Positions 24,392 to 32,416 of a stretch of 64,000 nt of DNA are shown here, in pieces. How positions within the stretch are numbered: the first letter of the stretch is position 1; each line of letters begins with the position of its first letter. Origin of the DNA: Flavobacterium agrisoli (GTDB lineage Bacteria; Bacteroidota; Bacteroidia; Flavobacteriales; Flavobacteriaceae). Location: positions 620,001-684,000 of the forward strand of contig NZ_JAEHFV010000002.1 of assembly GCF_016522065.1 (NCBI RefSeq), given 5' to 3'. Made by a program: the position numbers and the translations under genes. The notes under the pieces were generated by a model that made no database searches, was not told the origin of the DNA, and saw only the letters and a list, made by a program, of their open reading frames with translations.

Positions 24392-25249
24392 ATGAAGTTA
24401 TATGCAATTGAATCGGGTAACTTTAAACTCGATGGTGGCGCTATGTTTGGAGTGGTTCCTAAATCTTTGTGGAGTAAAACCAATCCGGCTGATGCACATA
24501 ATTTAATCGATTTAGCGGCGCGTTGTCTGCTGATCGAAGATGGTAATCGTTTGTTATTAATTGACAACGGAATGGGAAACAAGCAATCGGATAAGTTTTT
24601 TAGTTATTATTCGCTTTGGGGAAATCATTCGATAGACACATCTCTGGCCAAATATGGTTTTCATCGAGATGATATTACCGATGTTTTTTTAACACATTTG
24701 CATTTTGATCATTGTGGGGGAAGTGTGCAATGGAATAAAGATAAAACAGGTCTTGAGCCTGCCTTTAAAAATGCGCGATTTTGGACAAACGAAAAGCATT
24801 GGCAGTGGGCAATTGAACCAAATGCGCGTGAAAAAGCATCGTTTTTAAAAGAGAATATTTTACCAATTCAAGAGAGTGGACAATTACACTTTTTAAACCG
24901 GCCTGAACAAGAATTTGGTTTTTCGGAAGAGTTGGATTTCGGAATTTTATACGTTGATGGTCATACCGAAAAACAAATGATACCGCATATTCAGTATAAA
25001 GATAAAACCATCGTGTTTTGTGCCGATTTACTTCCTACAGTGGGGCATTTACCATTGCCGTATGTTATGGGTTATGATACTAGGCCGCTTTTGACTTTAA
25101 ATGAAAAAGAGTCGTTTTTAAAGGCAGCAGCCACTAATAACTATCATTTGTTTTTAGAGCACGATGCGTACAATCAAATCATAACAGTACAAGAAACAGA
25201 CAAAGGGGTTAGGTTAAAAGAAGTGTTTAGTTGTGCGGATATTTTTTAA
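24392..25249 (+). CDS. MBL-fold metallo-hydrolase
   Basis: Cytoplasmic hydrolase with the metallo-beta-lactamase fold, 285 residues. The dinuclear metal motif HLHFDH spans residues 102-107, followed by GHTEKQMIPH, CADLLPTVGHLP and EHDA, which supply the other ligands. The layout resembles the AttM/AiiA-like lactonase branch, but relatives in Bacteroidota are mostly uncharacterised. Its last bases overlap the convergent DUF481 gene by 4 bp. Confidence 0.9.
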   Translation: MKLYAIESGNFKLDGGAMFGVVPKSLWSKTNPADAHNLIDLAARCLLIEDGNRLLLIDNGMGNKQSDKFFSYYSLWGNHSIDTSLAKYGFHRDDITDVFLTHLHFDHCGGSVQWNKDKTGLEPAFKNARFWTNEKHWQWAIEPNAREKASFLKENILPIQESGQLHFLNRPEQEFGFSEELDFGILYVDGHTEKQMIPHIQYKDKTIVFCADLLPTVGHLPLPYVMGYDTRPLLTLNEKESFLKAAATNNYHLFLEHDAYNQIITVQETDKGVRLKEVFSCADIF

Positions 25250-26265
25250 TCCAATTTCCAACCAAAACCGGTTTGAAACACATAATCATTTTTGGAGGTG
25301 TCCGCACTTGGTTTGCTATCGTGGTTGTATACAAACGACAATTTAATGTAAAAATCCAAAGGTAAATCGTATTTGGTATCTAGCATAAAATCGGTACGAA
25401 TCCTTTTGCTTTCTGTCAAACTTGGGAATACCGTTAATTTAGACTGAATGCTAAAATCGCCTGCATCGTAAATGTTTAAATCACTTCCTATAAAAGCTTC
25501 TAAACTTTCGTTGGCACTGCTTTCTATGGTGTATTTTTCGTGGTTATAAGAAAGACCTGCTGCAACACCCCAATATTTTTTATTGCTATGTACAATATAT
25601 TTACCAAAACCGCCTTTTGAAAGTACACGCAGGTCTATGTCTTGTTCTGTATTCGAAAGTGTGGTTACCGAGAGCGGAATAAAAAAATCATTTTTTAAAA
25701 GTTTAATATAACTCACATCGGTATCAACTCTTCGAATAGGATCAATGTCATCTTGTACGGATTGCATGCGCTGGTACGATGCAGAGGCAAACCAAGTTCT
25801 AGCGGTGTAGCCTAAACCAGCATTGATGCTGAGTTGTTGTAAGTTTTGGGCTTTAGTTAGTTTTATACCCACATCAAAATTGGCATCTAATCGATCCCAA
25901 AAACCATCATCTACCGATTTAATATATACGATATTAAAAAGATCTACTTCTTTTTTTTGTTGGGTTTGTAAATTGGTAATGTAGGTTTTTTGTGTTTTGG
26001 AATCAGTTTGAATACTTCCGTTAAGGAGTTCTCCATTGCTTAAATTAATCATATGTGAGGTGGTCGAGTTCACTGCTATGACTTCTTTCCATTTTATTTT
26101 GAAATCGTCTTTACTGTAATCGGTTTCTATTTGTAAAGCGCCATTCGTCATTAATTTGATTTTTCCCACAATTACATCTTTATTTTTAAGGATTAAAGTG
26201 TCGGATTGAGCAATTGCATTTGCGAATGAAAAGACTAAGATGATGAGTAAAGCTATTTTTTTCAT
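25246..26265 (-). CDS. DUF481 family outer-membrane protein
   Basis: Exported protein of 339 residues. A signal peptide (MKKIALLIILVFSFANAIAQ) is followed by about 90 residues with small beta repeats (DTLILKNKDVIVGKIKLMTNGALQIETD). A C-terminal DUF481 barrel (about 125-339) has alternating hydrophobic strands and the terminal FQTGFGWKLD. DUF481 proteins resemble E. coli YdiY; their role is not settled. Confidence 0.87.
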   Translation of the reverse strand: MKKIALLIILVFSFANAIAQSDTLILKNKDVIVGKIKLMTNGALQIETDYSKDDFKIKWKEVIAVNSTTSHMINLSNGELLNGSIQTDSKTQKTYITNLQTQQKKEVDLFNIVYIKSVDDGFWDRLDANFDVGIKLTKAQNLQQLSINAGLGYTARTWFASASYQRMQSVQDDIDPIRRVDTDVSYIKLLKNDFFIPLSVTTLSNTEQDIDLRVLSKGGFGKYIVHSNKKYWGVAAGLSYNHEKYTIESSANESLEAFIGSDLNIYDAGDFSIQSKLTVFPSLTESKRIRTDFMLDTKYDLPLDFYIKLSFVYNHDSKPSADTSKNDYVFQTGFGWKLD

Positions 26266-26378
26266 AAATCAAGTTTTGAAATTTTTGATAAGAAAATACT
26301 AGCATAAAAATACTAACTTCACTTTGTTTTTCAAGTTTTTGGTCTTTTTATTTTTGAATTAGGGGCTATTTGTAATTA

Positions 26379-26414
26379 AACAAACCTCTTTTTTAGGTGA
26401 AAAAGAGGTTTGTT
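26379..26414 (-). terminator. Intrinsic terminator after ssb
   Basis: Perfect 15-bp stem AACAAACCTCTTTTT / AAAAAGAGGTTTGTT with a 6-nt loop, 25 bp past the ssb stop on the minus strand. The following U-tract is short. Confidence 0.8.
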
Positions 26415-26439
26415 GTTGTTTTAGAAAATTGATTTAAAC

Positions 26440-26775
26440 TTATTTGGATCCTAATAAAAGCAGTTCGTTTACCACTACTTCGGTTACATAACGTTTTGTG
26501 CCCGACTTATCTTCAAAACTGCGATGGGTGAGTTTGCCTTCAATAGCAATTTCTTTTCCTTTAGGTACAAATTTTTCGATTATTTCGGCTATTTTGCCCC
26601 AAGCTACTAAGTTATGCCATTCGGTTTGTGTTGTTTTTTCTCCTTTTTCATTGGTGTGCGTTTCGTTAGTAGCAAGCGAAAAAGTAGCTAGTTTTCGACC
26701 GCCGTCGAATGTTTTTATTTCTGGTTCTTGGCCTAAATGACCAATTAGCTGCACTCTGTTTCTTAATGTGTTCAT
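26440..26775 (-). CDS. ssb: Single-stranded DNA-binding protein, short form
   Basis: OB-fold protein that coats single-stranded DNA. The start was set at MNTLRNRVQLIGHLGQEPE (111 residues); the extra 19 codons upstream do not match the family. The OB core is complete (LATFSLATNE, TEWHNLVAWGKIAEIIEKFVPKGKEIAIEGKLTHRSFED). The protein stops directly after the fold (VVVNELLLLGSK), lacking the linker and acidic tip through which housekeeping SSB recruits partners. It is likely an accessory SSB. Confidence 0.93.
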   Translation of the reverse strand: MNTLRNRVQLIGHLGQEPEIKTFDGGRKLATFSLATNETHTNEKGEKTTQTEWHNLVAWGKIAEIIEKFVPKGKEIAIEGKLTHRSFEDKSGTKRYVTEVVVNELLLLGSK

Positions 26776-26955
26776 GGCGTGTAAAAATTTAAAAGGTTTA
26801 TAAAAATAGAAACGATTCGTTCGATTCAACATGGCAAAGTTTCAAAAGTTTTTTAAGAGGAATCGGTTGTTAAGTGAGTATAGTCGGGTGTAAGCGTTTG
26901 TTGTCGGTTGTGAATAACTTTTTGATGCTCCAAATTGTAGTGTTGGAATTAATGC

Positions 26956-26990
26956 AAAAAAAAAGACCTTACATTGCTGTAAAGTCTTTT
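26956..26990 (-). terminator. Terminator of the tRNA-Asn unit
   Basis: Stem AAAAGACTTTACA / TGTAAGGTCTTTT (one mismatch) with a 4-nt loop. On the minus strand a run of nine U follows, directly after the second tRNA. Confidence 0.92.
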
Positions 26991-26996
26991 TTTAAG

Positions 26997-27070
26997 CTCC
27001 CCCTCTTGGGCTCGAACCAAGGACCCTCTGATTAACAGTCAGATGCTCTAACCAACTGAGCTAAGGAGGA
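26997..27070 (-). tRNA. tRNA-Asn (GTT), promoter-distal copy
   Basis: Cloverleaf on the minus strand: acceptor TCCTCCT / AGGGGGA, D-arm GCTCAGTTGGTTAGAGC, anticodon stem CTGACTGTTAATCAG (anticodon GTT), T-arm CTTGG TTCGAGC CCAAG, discriminator G. CCA is not encoded. Identical to the copy 109 bp upstream. Confidence 0.97.
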
Positions 27071-27105
27071 ATTACCTTAAAGGTATGTATTTTGCTAAAA
27101 AGTTG

Positions 27106-27179
27106 CTCCCCCTCTTGGGCTCGAACCAAGGACCCTCTGATTAACAGTCAGATGCTCTAACCAACTGAGCTAAGGAGGA
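27106..27179 (-). tRNA. tRNA-Asn (GTT), promoter-proximal copy
   Basis: Same cloverleaf and anticodon GTT as its neighbour, base for base. Both are transcribed from the promoter just upstream; a 35-nt spacer separates them. CCA is not encoded. Confidence 0.97.
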
Positions 27180-27203
27180 AGTTGCTGTTCTTTTTAGCGA
27201 GTG

Positions 27204-27232
27204 CAAATATAATTGAATTTTTACTTTATCAA
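27204..27232 (-). promoter_or_regulatory. tRNA-Asn operon promoter
   Basis: On the minus strand, TTG (27232-27230), an 18-bp spacer and TATATTTG (27211-27204) match the consensus fully, 25 bp before the first tRNA. Confidence 0.8.
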
Positions 27233-27262
27233 AAATATTTGACTTCTTTTTTACAACTATTT

Positions 27263-28606
27263 TTATTTGCCAATTACGGCTTTGTAAATATCGTTTCCGT
27301 TTGCAAATAATAATAGAGAGATAAGCAATACGAAACCAACCATTTGTGCATTTTCTAAGAATTTATCGCTCGGTTTTTTACCACTTACGATTTCATATAA
27401 TAAAAACATCACGTGTCCGCCATCTAATGCCGGTATGGGTAATAAATTCATGACACCCAACATAATCGATAACAAAGCGGTAATATTCCAAAACACTTCC
27501 CAACTCCAAGTATTTGGGAAAATATCAAAAATTGCTTTAAAACCACCAACTTGTTTGTAGGCTTTAGTTTCGGGGTTAAAAATCATTTTCAATTGTTTTC
27601 CGTAGCCTACTAATTGGTCTTTCCCTTTTTGAATTCCTACCGGAATCGATTCTAAGAAGCTATAATTTTTTGTACTTACTTTGTAATAACCTAACTTTTC
27701 TAATGAAGCCAATCCAAGGCTACCAACACTAACACCCAATTTTCCTTCTTTATTAATGATGACATTTACGTTTGTTTCTTTTTGATCGCGTAATACCTTT
27801 GCCGGAATGGTTTTTCCTTTATTTTGTTTTAAAATTGGTTCGGCTTCATCAAAATAACGAATTGGTTGTCCGTTTAAACTTAATACCAAATCTTTGGCTT
27901 GTAATGCCGTATTTGGAGAATCTTCTTCTACACCGCTAATGGCAAAAGGCATACGGAAACTTACTAACAATCCCTTTTCGTGTTTGGATAATTGGTCAAC
28001 AAAATCGGTTGGCATCGTAATGGTTTGTTGACTTCCGTTTCGTTCTACAACAATATTTTTAGCCATTACGATATTCATATTCAAATCGCTATCGAAGTTT
28101 TCTACTTTTTGGCCATCAATCGAAATAATTTTATCTCCGGTTTTAAACCCGGCTTTAAGCATAGCAGGATGTTCAAAAGCATAACCGTCCTTAATATCTT
28201 CATTTTTTACAAAAGTATCACCGTAAGCAAACGCCATACCGATATAAATAATAAAAGCCAAAATAAAGTTTACGGTAACACCACCCAGCATAATAATTAA
28301 ACGTTGCCAAGCTGGTTTAGAACGAAATTCCCATGGTTGAGGTGGTAAAGCCATTTGTTCCTTATCCATACTTTCGTCAATCATGCCCGAAATTTTTACG
28401 TAACCACCCAAGGGTAACCATCCAATTCCGTATTCTGTTTCGCCAATTTTTTTCTTCAAAAGAGAAAACTTAACATCAAAAAACAAATAGAATTTTTCGA
28501 CTCTAGTTTTAAACATTTTAGCCGGAATAAAATGCCCTAATTCGTGTAAAATAATCAGTAATGATAAACTCAATAAAAATTGTGAGAGCTTGATAACTAT
28601 ATCCAT
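27263..28606 (-). CDS. rseP: RIP metalloprotease RseP (site-2 protease)
   Basis: Intramembrane zinc protease that cuts anti-sigma factors and remnant signal peptides. HELGH at residues 21-25 lies in the first membrane helix. Two PDZ domains occupy about 120-310 (GDKIISIDGQKVENF, DLVLSLNGQPIRYF). The second metal motif is MNLLPIPALDGGH near the C-terminus. The length of 447 is normal. It has its own TACTTTTG -7 box and is the last gene before the tRNA pair. Confidence 0.95.
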   Translation of the reverse strand: MDIVIKLSQFLLSLSLLIILHELGHFIPAKMFKTRVEKFYLFFDVKFSLLKKKIGETEYGIGWLPLGGYVKISGMIDESMDKEQMALPPQPWEFRSKPAWQRLIIMLGGVTVNFILAFIIYIGMAFAYGDTFVKNEDIKDGYAFEHPAMLKAGFKTGDKIISIDGQKVENFDSDLNMNIVMAKNIVVERNGSQQTITMPTDFVDQLSKHEKGLLVSFRMPFAISGVEEDSPNTALQAKDLVLSLNGQPIRYFDEAEPILKQNKGKTIPAKVLRDQKETNVNVIINKEGKLGVSVGSLGLASLEKLGYYKVSTKNYSFLESIPVGIQKGKDQLVGYGKQLKMIFNPETKAYKQVGGFKAIFDIFPNTWSWEVFWNITALLSIMLGVMNLLPIPALDGGHVMFLLYEIVSGKKPSDKFLENAQMVGFVLLISLLLFANGNDIYKAVIGK

Positions 28607-28635
28607 TTTGTAATTTTAGTTCATATTTTAACGCA

Positions 28636-28643
28636 CAAAAGTA
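28636..28643 (-). promoter_or_regulatory. -7 element of rseP
   Basis: The minus strand reads TACTTTTG, 30 bp before the rseP start. A TTG lies 24 bp further upstream (28670-28668), one base beyond the usual spacing. Confidence 0.5.
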
Positions 28644-28804
28644 ACGTTTCTATTTTATTTGACAGCGCAATATAATACATAAGGTTTTAAATGTTTGTTA
28701 ATTAATAAACATTTGGATTTCTACTTTTATTGAGATACTGTAACTTTACTTTTTTAACGCTATCAGACACAATTGGTAGCTTCACCACACAAAAAGTTAC
28801 ATTT

Positions 28805-29866
28805 ATGGCTTCTTTATTATTTTCTCCCCTTACTATTAAAAATCGCACTTTCAAGAATAGAATTGTCATTTCGCCTATGTGCCAATATTCGGCAGAAGAT
28901 GGTTTTGCTAACAATTGGCATTTGGTTCATTTGGGCAGCAGGGCTGTTGGTGGCGCCGGGTTGATTATTCAAGAAGCAACTGCCGTTTCGCCCGAAGGAA
29001 GAATTTCGCCCGAAGATTTAGGTATTTGGAAAGACGAGCATGTTCAGAAATTAAAAGAAATAAACGCTTTTATCCTTTCTCAAAATGCCATTCCAGGAAT
29101 TCAGATTGCCCATGCCGGTCGAAAAGCTAGTGTGTCGGCTCCATGGAAAGGCAATAAAAAATTAGATAAGACTCAAGGTGGATGGCAAACGGTTTCGGCA
29201 AGTGCTATCGGATATCATGATGAAGAACAAACAACCGCTTTAGACCAAAACGGAATACAAAAAGTAGTTACCGATTTTAAAGCAGCGGCCAAAAGAGCGG
29301 TCGATGCTGGTTTTCAGGTTTTGGAAATTCATGCCGCACACGGTTATTTGTTACACCAGTTTTTATCGCCTTTATCGAATGAGCGAACCGATAAATACGG
29401 AGGAAGTTTTGAAAATAGAATCCGATTAACTCTAGAAATTGTTGAAGCCGTTCAAACCGAATGGCCTTTGGATTTGCCTTTATTTGTTCGTATTTCGGCT
29501 TCGGATTGGGCAGAAGGCGGTTGGAATTTGCAAGAATCTATTCAATTGGCAGCCATTCTCAAGCAAAAAGGTGTTGATTTAATTGATGTTTCTTCTGGCG
29601 GATTGGTTTCGCACCAAAAAATTGCGGTAGGACCTAATTATCAGGTTTCTTTTTCAGAAAATATCAAAAAAGGAGCAGACATAAAAACCAGTGCCGTTGG
29701 GTTAATTACCGAAGCCCAACAAGCCGAAACTATTTTACAAGAAAACCAAGCGGATTTGATTATGTTTGGACGAGAATCGTTGCGTAATCCGAATTTACCT
29801 TTGGATTTTGCCGCTCTTTTAAACGACGATATTCAGTGGCCTAAACAATACGAAAGAGCCAAATAA
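28805..29866 (+). CDS. NADH:flavin oxidoreductase / Old Yellow Enzyme (YqjM-like)
   Basis: FMN-dependent ene-reductase, 353 residues from MASLLFSPLTIKNRTF; the open frame starts 25 codons earlier in leader sequence. Family hallmarks: SPMCQYSAEDG with the flavin-tuning Cys, HLGSRAVGGAGLII, the substrate-binding pair in EIHAAHGYLLHQFLSPLSNER, and MFGRESLRNP at the end. This is the thermophilic-like (YqjM) OYE class. It precedes a Gfo/Idh/MocA gene by 28 bp, likely co-transcribed. Natural substrate unknown. Confidence 0.93.
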   Translation: MASLLFSPLTIKNRTFKNRIVISPMCQYSAEDGFANNWHLVHLGSRAVGGAGLIIQEATAVSPEGRISPEDLGIWKDEHVQKLKEINAFILSQNAIPGIQIAHAGRKASVSAPWKGNKKLDKTQGGWQTVSASAIGYHDEEQTTALDQNGIQKVVTDFKAAAKRAVDAGFQVLEIHAAHGYLLHQFLSPLSNERTDKYGGSFENRIRLTLEIVEAVQTEWPLDLPLFVRISASDWAEGGWNLQESIQLAAILKQKGVDLIDVSSGGLVSHQKIAVGPNYQVSFSENIKKGADIKTSAVGLITEAQQAETILQENQADLIMFGRESLRNPNLPLDFAALLNDDIQWPKQYERAK

Positions 29867-29894
29867 ACGCAAATTTTATCCTTTTACCTCAATT

Positions 29895-30938
29895 ATGAAA
29901 AAAATAAAAACGGCACTTTTGTCTTACGGAATGTCAGGCAAAGTTTTCCACGCTCCTTTTTTGCAACTACATCCCGGTTTTGAATTGGTAGGTTCATGGG
30001 AACGTTCTAAAAAACTAATCCAAAACGATTATCCTGAAGTCAAGAGTTTTGATACATTAGACGCTATTTTACAAGACGATTCGATAGACTTGGTTGTAGT
30101 TAATACGCCTGTGGCCACACATTACGAATATACCAAAAAAGTTTTAGAGGCCGGTAAACATGCTTTGGTCGAAAAAGCATTCACCACAACGGTTGCCGAA
30201 GCGCAAGAATTGGCCGATTTAGCAAAATCAAAAAACCTAAAACTCTGCGTGTACCAAAATCGCCGTTGGGATAGTGATTTTAAAACTGTTCAAAAAGTAT
30301 TGCAAGAAAATGCGTTGGGCGAATTGGTAGAAGCCGAATTCCATTTTGATCGATACAATCCTATCTTGAGCCCGAAAGTCCATAAAGAAACGGTGAATGA
30401 AGGAGCCGGAATTTTAAAAGATTTAGGTCCGCATTTAATTGATCAAGCGCTTTGTTTGTTTGGGTTGCCTAAAGCGGTTTTCGGCGATATTCGCATTACC
30501 AGAGAAAATTCAGTGGTTGATGATTGGATTGATTTGACCTTGTTTTATCAGAATTTCAGAATGCGACTCAAAGCCAGTTTTTTTGTCCGAGAACCTCATC
30601 CTGCATTTACCTTACACGGAAAAAAAGGTTCTTTTTTAAAACCGCGTGGCGATATTCAAGAAGATGAATTGAAATTAGATAAAAAACCAAATTTGGAAGA
30701 TTGGGGAACAGAGCCTGAAGCGTTGCAAGGTTTTTTGCATACCGAAAAAGAGGGTAACGTGATTCGCGAAAAAATTCCGACTTTACAAGGTAATTATTAT
30801 GATTTGTTTGATGGGTTATACCACGCTATCACTCAAAATTCCGAAGTTCCGGTTACCGCGCAAGACGGCGTGAATGTAATGCGAATTATTGAAGCTGCTA
30901 TCGAAAGTAATGCGACGCAAAAAGTGATTAACTTATAA
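29895..30938 (+). CDS. Gfo/Idh/MocA family oxidoreductase
   Basis: NAD(P)-dependent dehydrogenase of 347 residues. The N-terminal Rossmann part contains LLSYGMSGKVFHAPFL and VVNTPVATHYEYTKKVLEAGKHALVEKAFT, where EKA replaces the usual EKP. The C-terminal half is the alpha/beta substrate domain (GAGILKDLGPHLIDQAL holds the conserved Asp and His). Closest in pattern to YdgJ/YvaA-type proteins acting on sugars or inositols. Follows the OYE gene at 28 bp. Confidence 0.92.
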   Translation: MKKIKTALLSYGMSGKVFHAPFLQLHPGFELVGSWERSKKLIQNDYPEVKSFDTLDAILQDDSIDLVVVNTPVATHYEYTKKVLEAGKHALVEKAFTTTVAEAQELADLAKSKNLKLCVYQNRRWDSDFKTVQKVLQENALGELVEAEFHFDRYNPILSPKVHKETVNEGAGILKDLGPHLIDQALCLFGLPKAVFGDIRITRENSVVDDWIDLTLFYQNFRMRLKASFFVREPHPAFTLHGKKGSFLKPRGDIQEDELKLDKKPNLEDWGTEPEALQGFLHTEKEGNVIREKIPTLQGNYYDLFDGLYHAITQNSEVPVTAQDGVNVMRIIEAAIESNATQKVINL

Positions 30939-30941
30939 ACA

Positions 30942-30953
30942 TACAACGTTGTA
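30942..30953. promoter_or_regulatory. 12-bp perfect palindrome before MFS gene
   Basis: TACAACGTTGTA is self-complementary and begins just after the Gfo/Idh/MocA stop codon, 64 bp upstream of the MFS frame. It could be an operator; no regulator is adjacent. Confidence 0.3.
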
Positions 30954-31005
30954 AATTTTTGAATTTGCCAATTTTAAGAAAGTATCGCGCATAAATTGGT
31001 TAATT

Positions 31006-32244
31006 TTGATATTTCATTCTAAAATTATTGGCGTGTTTTACTTAAATTTTCTCGGACGTTTTAGACCTAAAGGCAAAATAAAAAAAAATTATGCGGGAGT
31101 TAAAGCCTCCTATTTGTTACGAATACGTTGGGCAGTAAACGCATTTTATTTTGGAAAAGGTTTGTGTTTTGCCTCTTGGGCGAGTCGAATTCCGGATATT
31201 AAAACCACTTTAGATTTAACCGAAGGCGAATTAGGAAGTATTTTGTTTGCGATTCCGCTAGGGCAATTGGCAATTATGCCTTTTTCGGGTAAAATTGTAA
31301 CCAAATACGGTAGCCATTTTATTCTAATTTTATCAGTTCTTTTGTATGCATTGGCGCTCATAAATATTGGTTTGGCTACTTCGCCATTTACACTTTGCAT
31401 AGCCTTATTTTTATTTGGTGTATTTGCTAATTTATCCAATATTGCTGTAAACACACAGGGTGTATATGCCGAAAAATTATACCGCCGCAGCATTATGTCA
31501 TCGTTTCATGGCATGTGGAGTTTTGCGGGTTTTATAGGAGCTTTAATTGGTTTGGGTATGGGAATTTTAGATTTAAACCCATTTACTCATTTCTGCATTG
31601 TGGCTTCTGTTGTATTGCTTTTAATTATTTCGAACTTCAAATTTCTAATAAAAGCGCAAGATCGGAAACTCACTAAAAAGGGGAAATTTTTCTCAAAACC
31701 CGATGCTTCTTTGCTTTGGTTGGGCGTAATCGGATTTTGTTCGATGGCGAGTGAAGGGGTTATGTTTGATTGGAGTGGCGTATATTTTAAAGAAATTGTA
31801 AAAGCACCCGAGTCGTTAGTGATTTTGGGTTATACTTCGTTCATGATTATGATGGCAAGCGGTCGATTTTTAGGCGATAAAATGACTTCTAAATTTGGAA
31901 GAAAAAAAGTCCTGCAAATTAGTGGTATTATGGTTTCAACCGGATTGCTTACAGCGGTTATTTTTCCGTATTTAATTCCGTGTGTTTTTTGCTTTATGTT
32001 AGTTGGTTTGGGCGTTTCGACCATTGTGCCTACTTTATATAGCGTGGCCGGTAAACATCCTACGGTGGCTCCAGGCGATGCTTTAACGGTGGTTTCGAGT
32101 GTAAGTTTTCTTGGTTTTTTAATGGGACCTCCTGTAATTGGTCATATTGCCGATGCTTTTGGCTTGCAATTTTCGTTTGCTTTTATCGGAATATTTGGTT
32201 TTTTAATTGCGTTTATGGTTTCGAGAATAAAAGCAATTGAATAA
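31006..32244 (+). CDS. MFS transporter (YbjJ-like), start uncertain
   Basis: Twelve-helix major facilitator. Strong homology begins near residue 40 (RIRWAVNAFYFGKGLCFASWASRIPDIK) and continues to the end, with the typical loop GRFLGDKMTSKFGRKK. Resembles the YbjJ/fucose-permease-like group of probable sugar or small-molecule carriers. The frame opens with TTG inside TAATTTTG, which looks like a -7 box, so the first 30 or so residues may not be translated; no ATG follows before the conserved part, and a GTG at codon 10 or a TTG near codon 37 are alternatives. A 12-bp palindrome (30942-30953) lies upstream. Confidence 0.85.
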   Translation: MIFHSKIIGVFYLNFLGRFRPKGKIKKNYAGVKASYLLRIRWAVNAFYFGKGLCFASWASRIPDIKTTLDLTEGELGSILFAIPLGQLAIMPFSGKIVTKYGSHFILILSVLLYALALINIGLATSPFTLCIALFLFGVFANLSNIAVNTQGVYAEKLYRRSIMSSFHGMWSFAGFIGALIGLGMGILDLNPFTHFCIVASVVLLLIISNFKFLIKAQDRKLTKKGKFFSKPDASLLWLGVIGFCSMASEGVMFDWSGVYFKEIVKAPESLVILGYTSFMIMMASGRFLGDKMTSKFGRKKVLQISGIMVSTGLLTAVIFPYLIPCVFCFMLVGLGVSTIVPTLYSVAGKHPTVAPGDALTVVSSVSFLGFLMGPPVIGHIADAFGLQFSFAFIGIFGFLIAFMVSRIKAIE

Positions 32245-32280
32245 TTTTTGTAAGAAAATACTTTTATATTGTTTTTTAAT

Positions 32281-32288
32281 TATATTTG
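32281..32288 (+). promoter_or_regulatory. -7 element of the TonB receptor unit
   Basis: TATATTTG is a full -7 match. It would give a long leader of about 120 nt before the TonB receptor start. No -33 TTG at the right distance. Confidence 0.5.
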
Positions 32289-32354
32289 CCTGCTTTTTGT
32301 TCAAAATTGTTGTTGAGCAATGTAGCGCATAAATTTCCAAAACTGATTTTTTGA

Positions 32355-32391
32355 AATGCTTTAGTCTTTTTTTAAAAATGGCTAAAGCATT
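32355..32391 (+). promoter_or_regulatory. Leader hairpin before TonB receptor
   Basis: Stem AATGCTTTAG / CTAAAGCATT (10 bp, perfect) with a 17-nt loop, followed by CTTTTAACT. It lies in the predicted 5' leader, 25 bp before the start codon, so it may be an attenuator or translation control element. The U-tract is weak. Confidence 0.5.
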
Positions 32392-32416
32392 CTTTTAACT
32401 AAACAGTTTTCGGTAA

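Noticed and set aside
31006-31110. Frameshift at the start of the MFS gene
   Set aside because: The frame is continuous and homology simply begins late; an unclear non-ATG start explains it as well.
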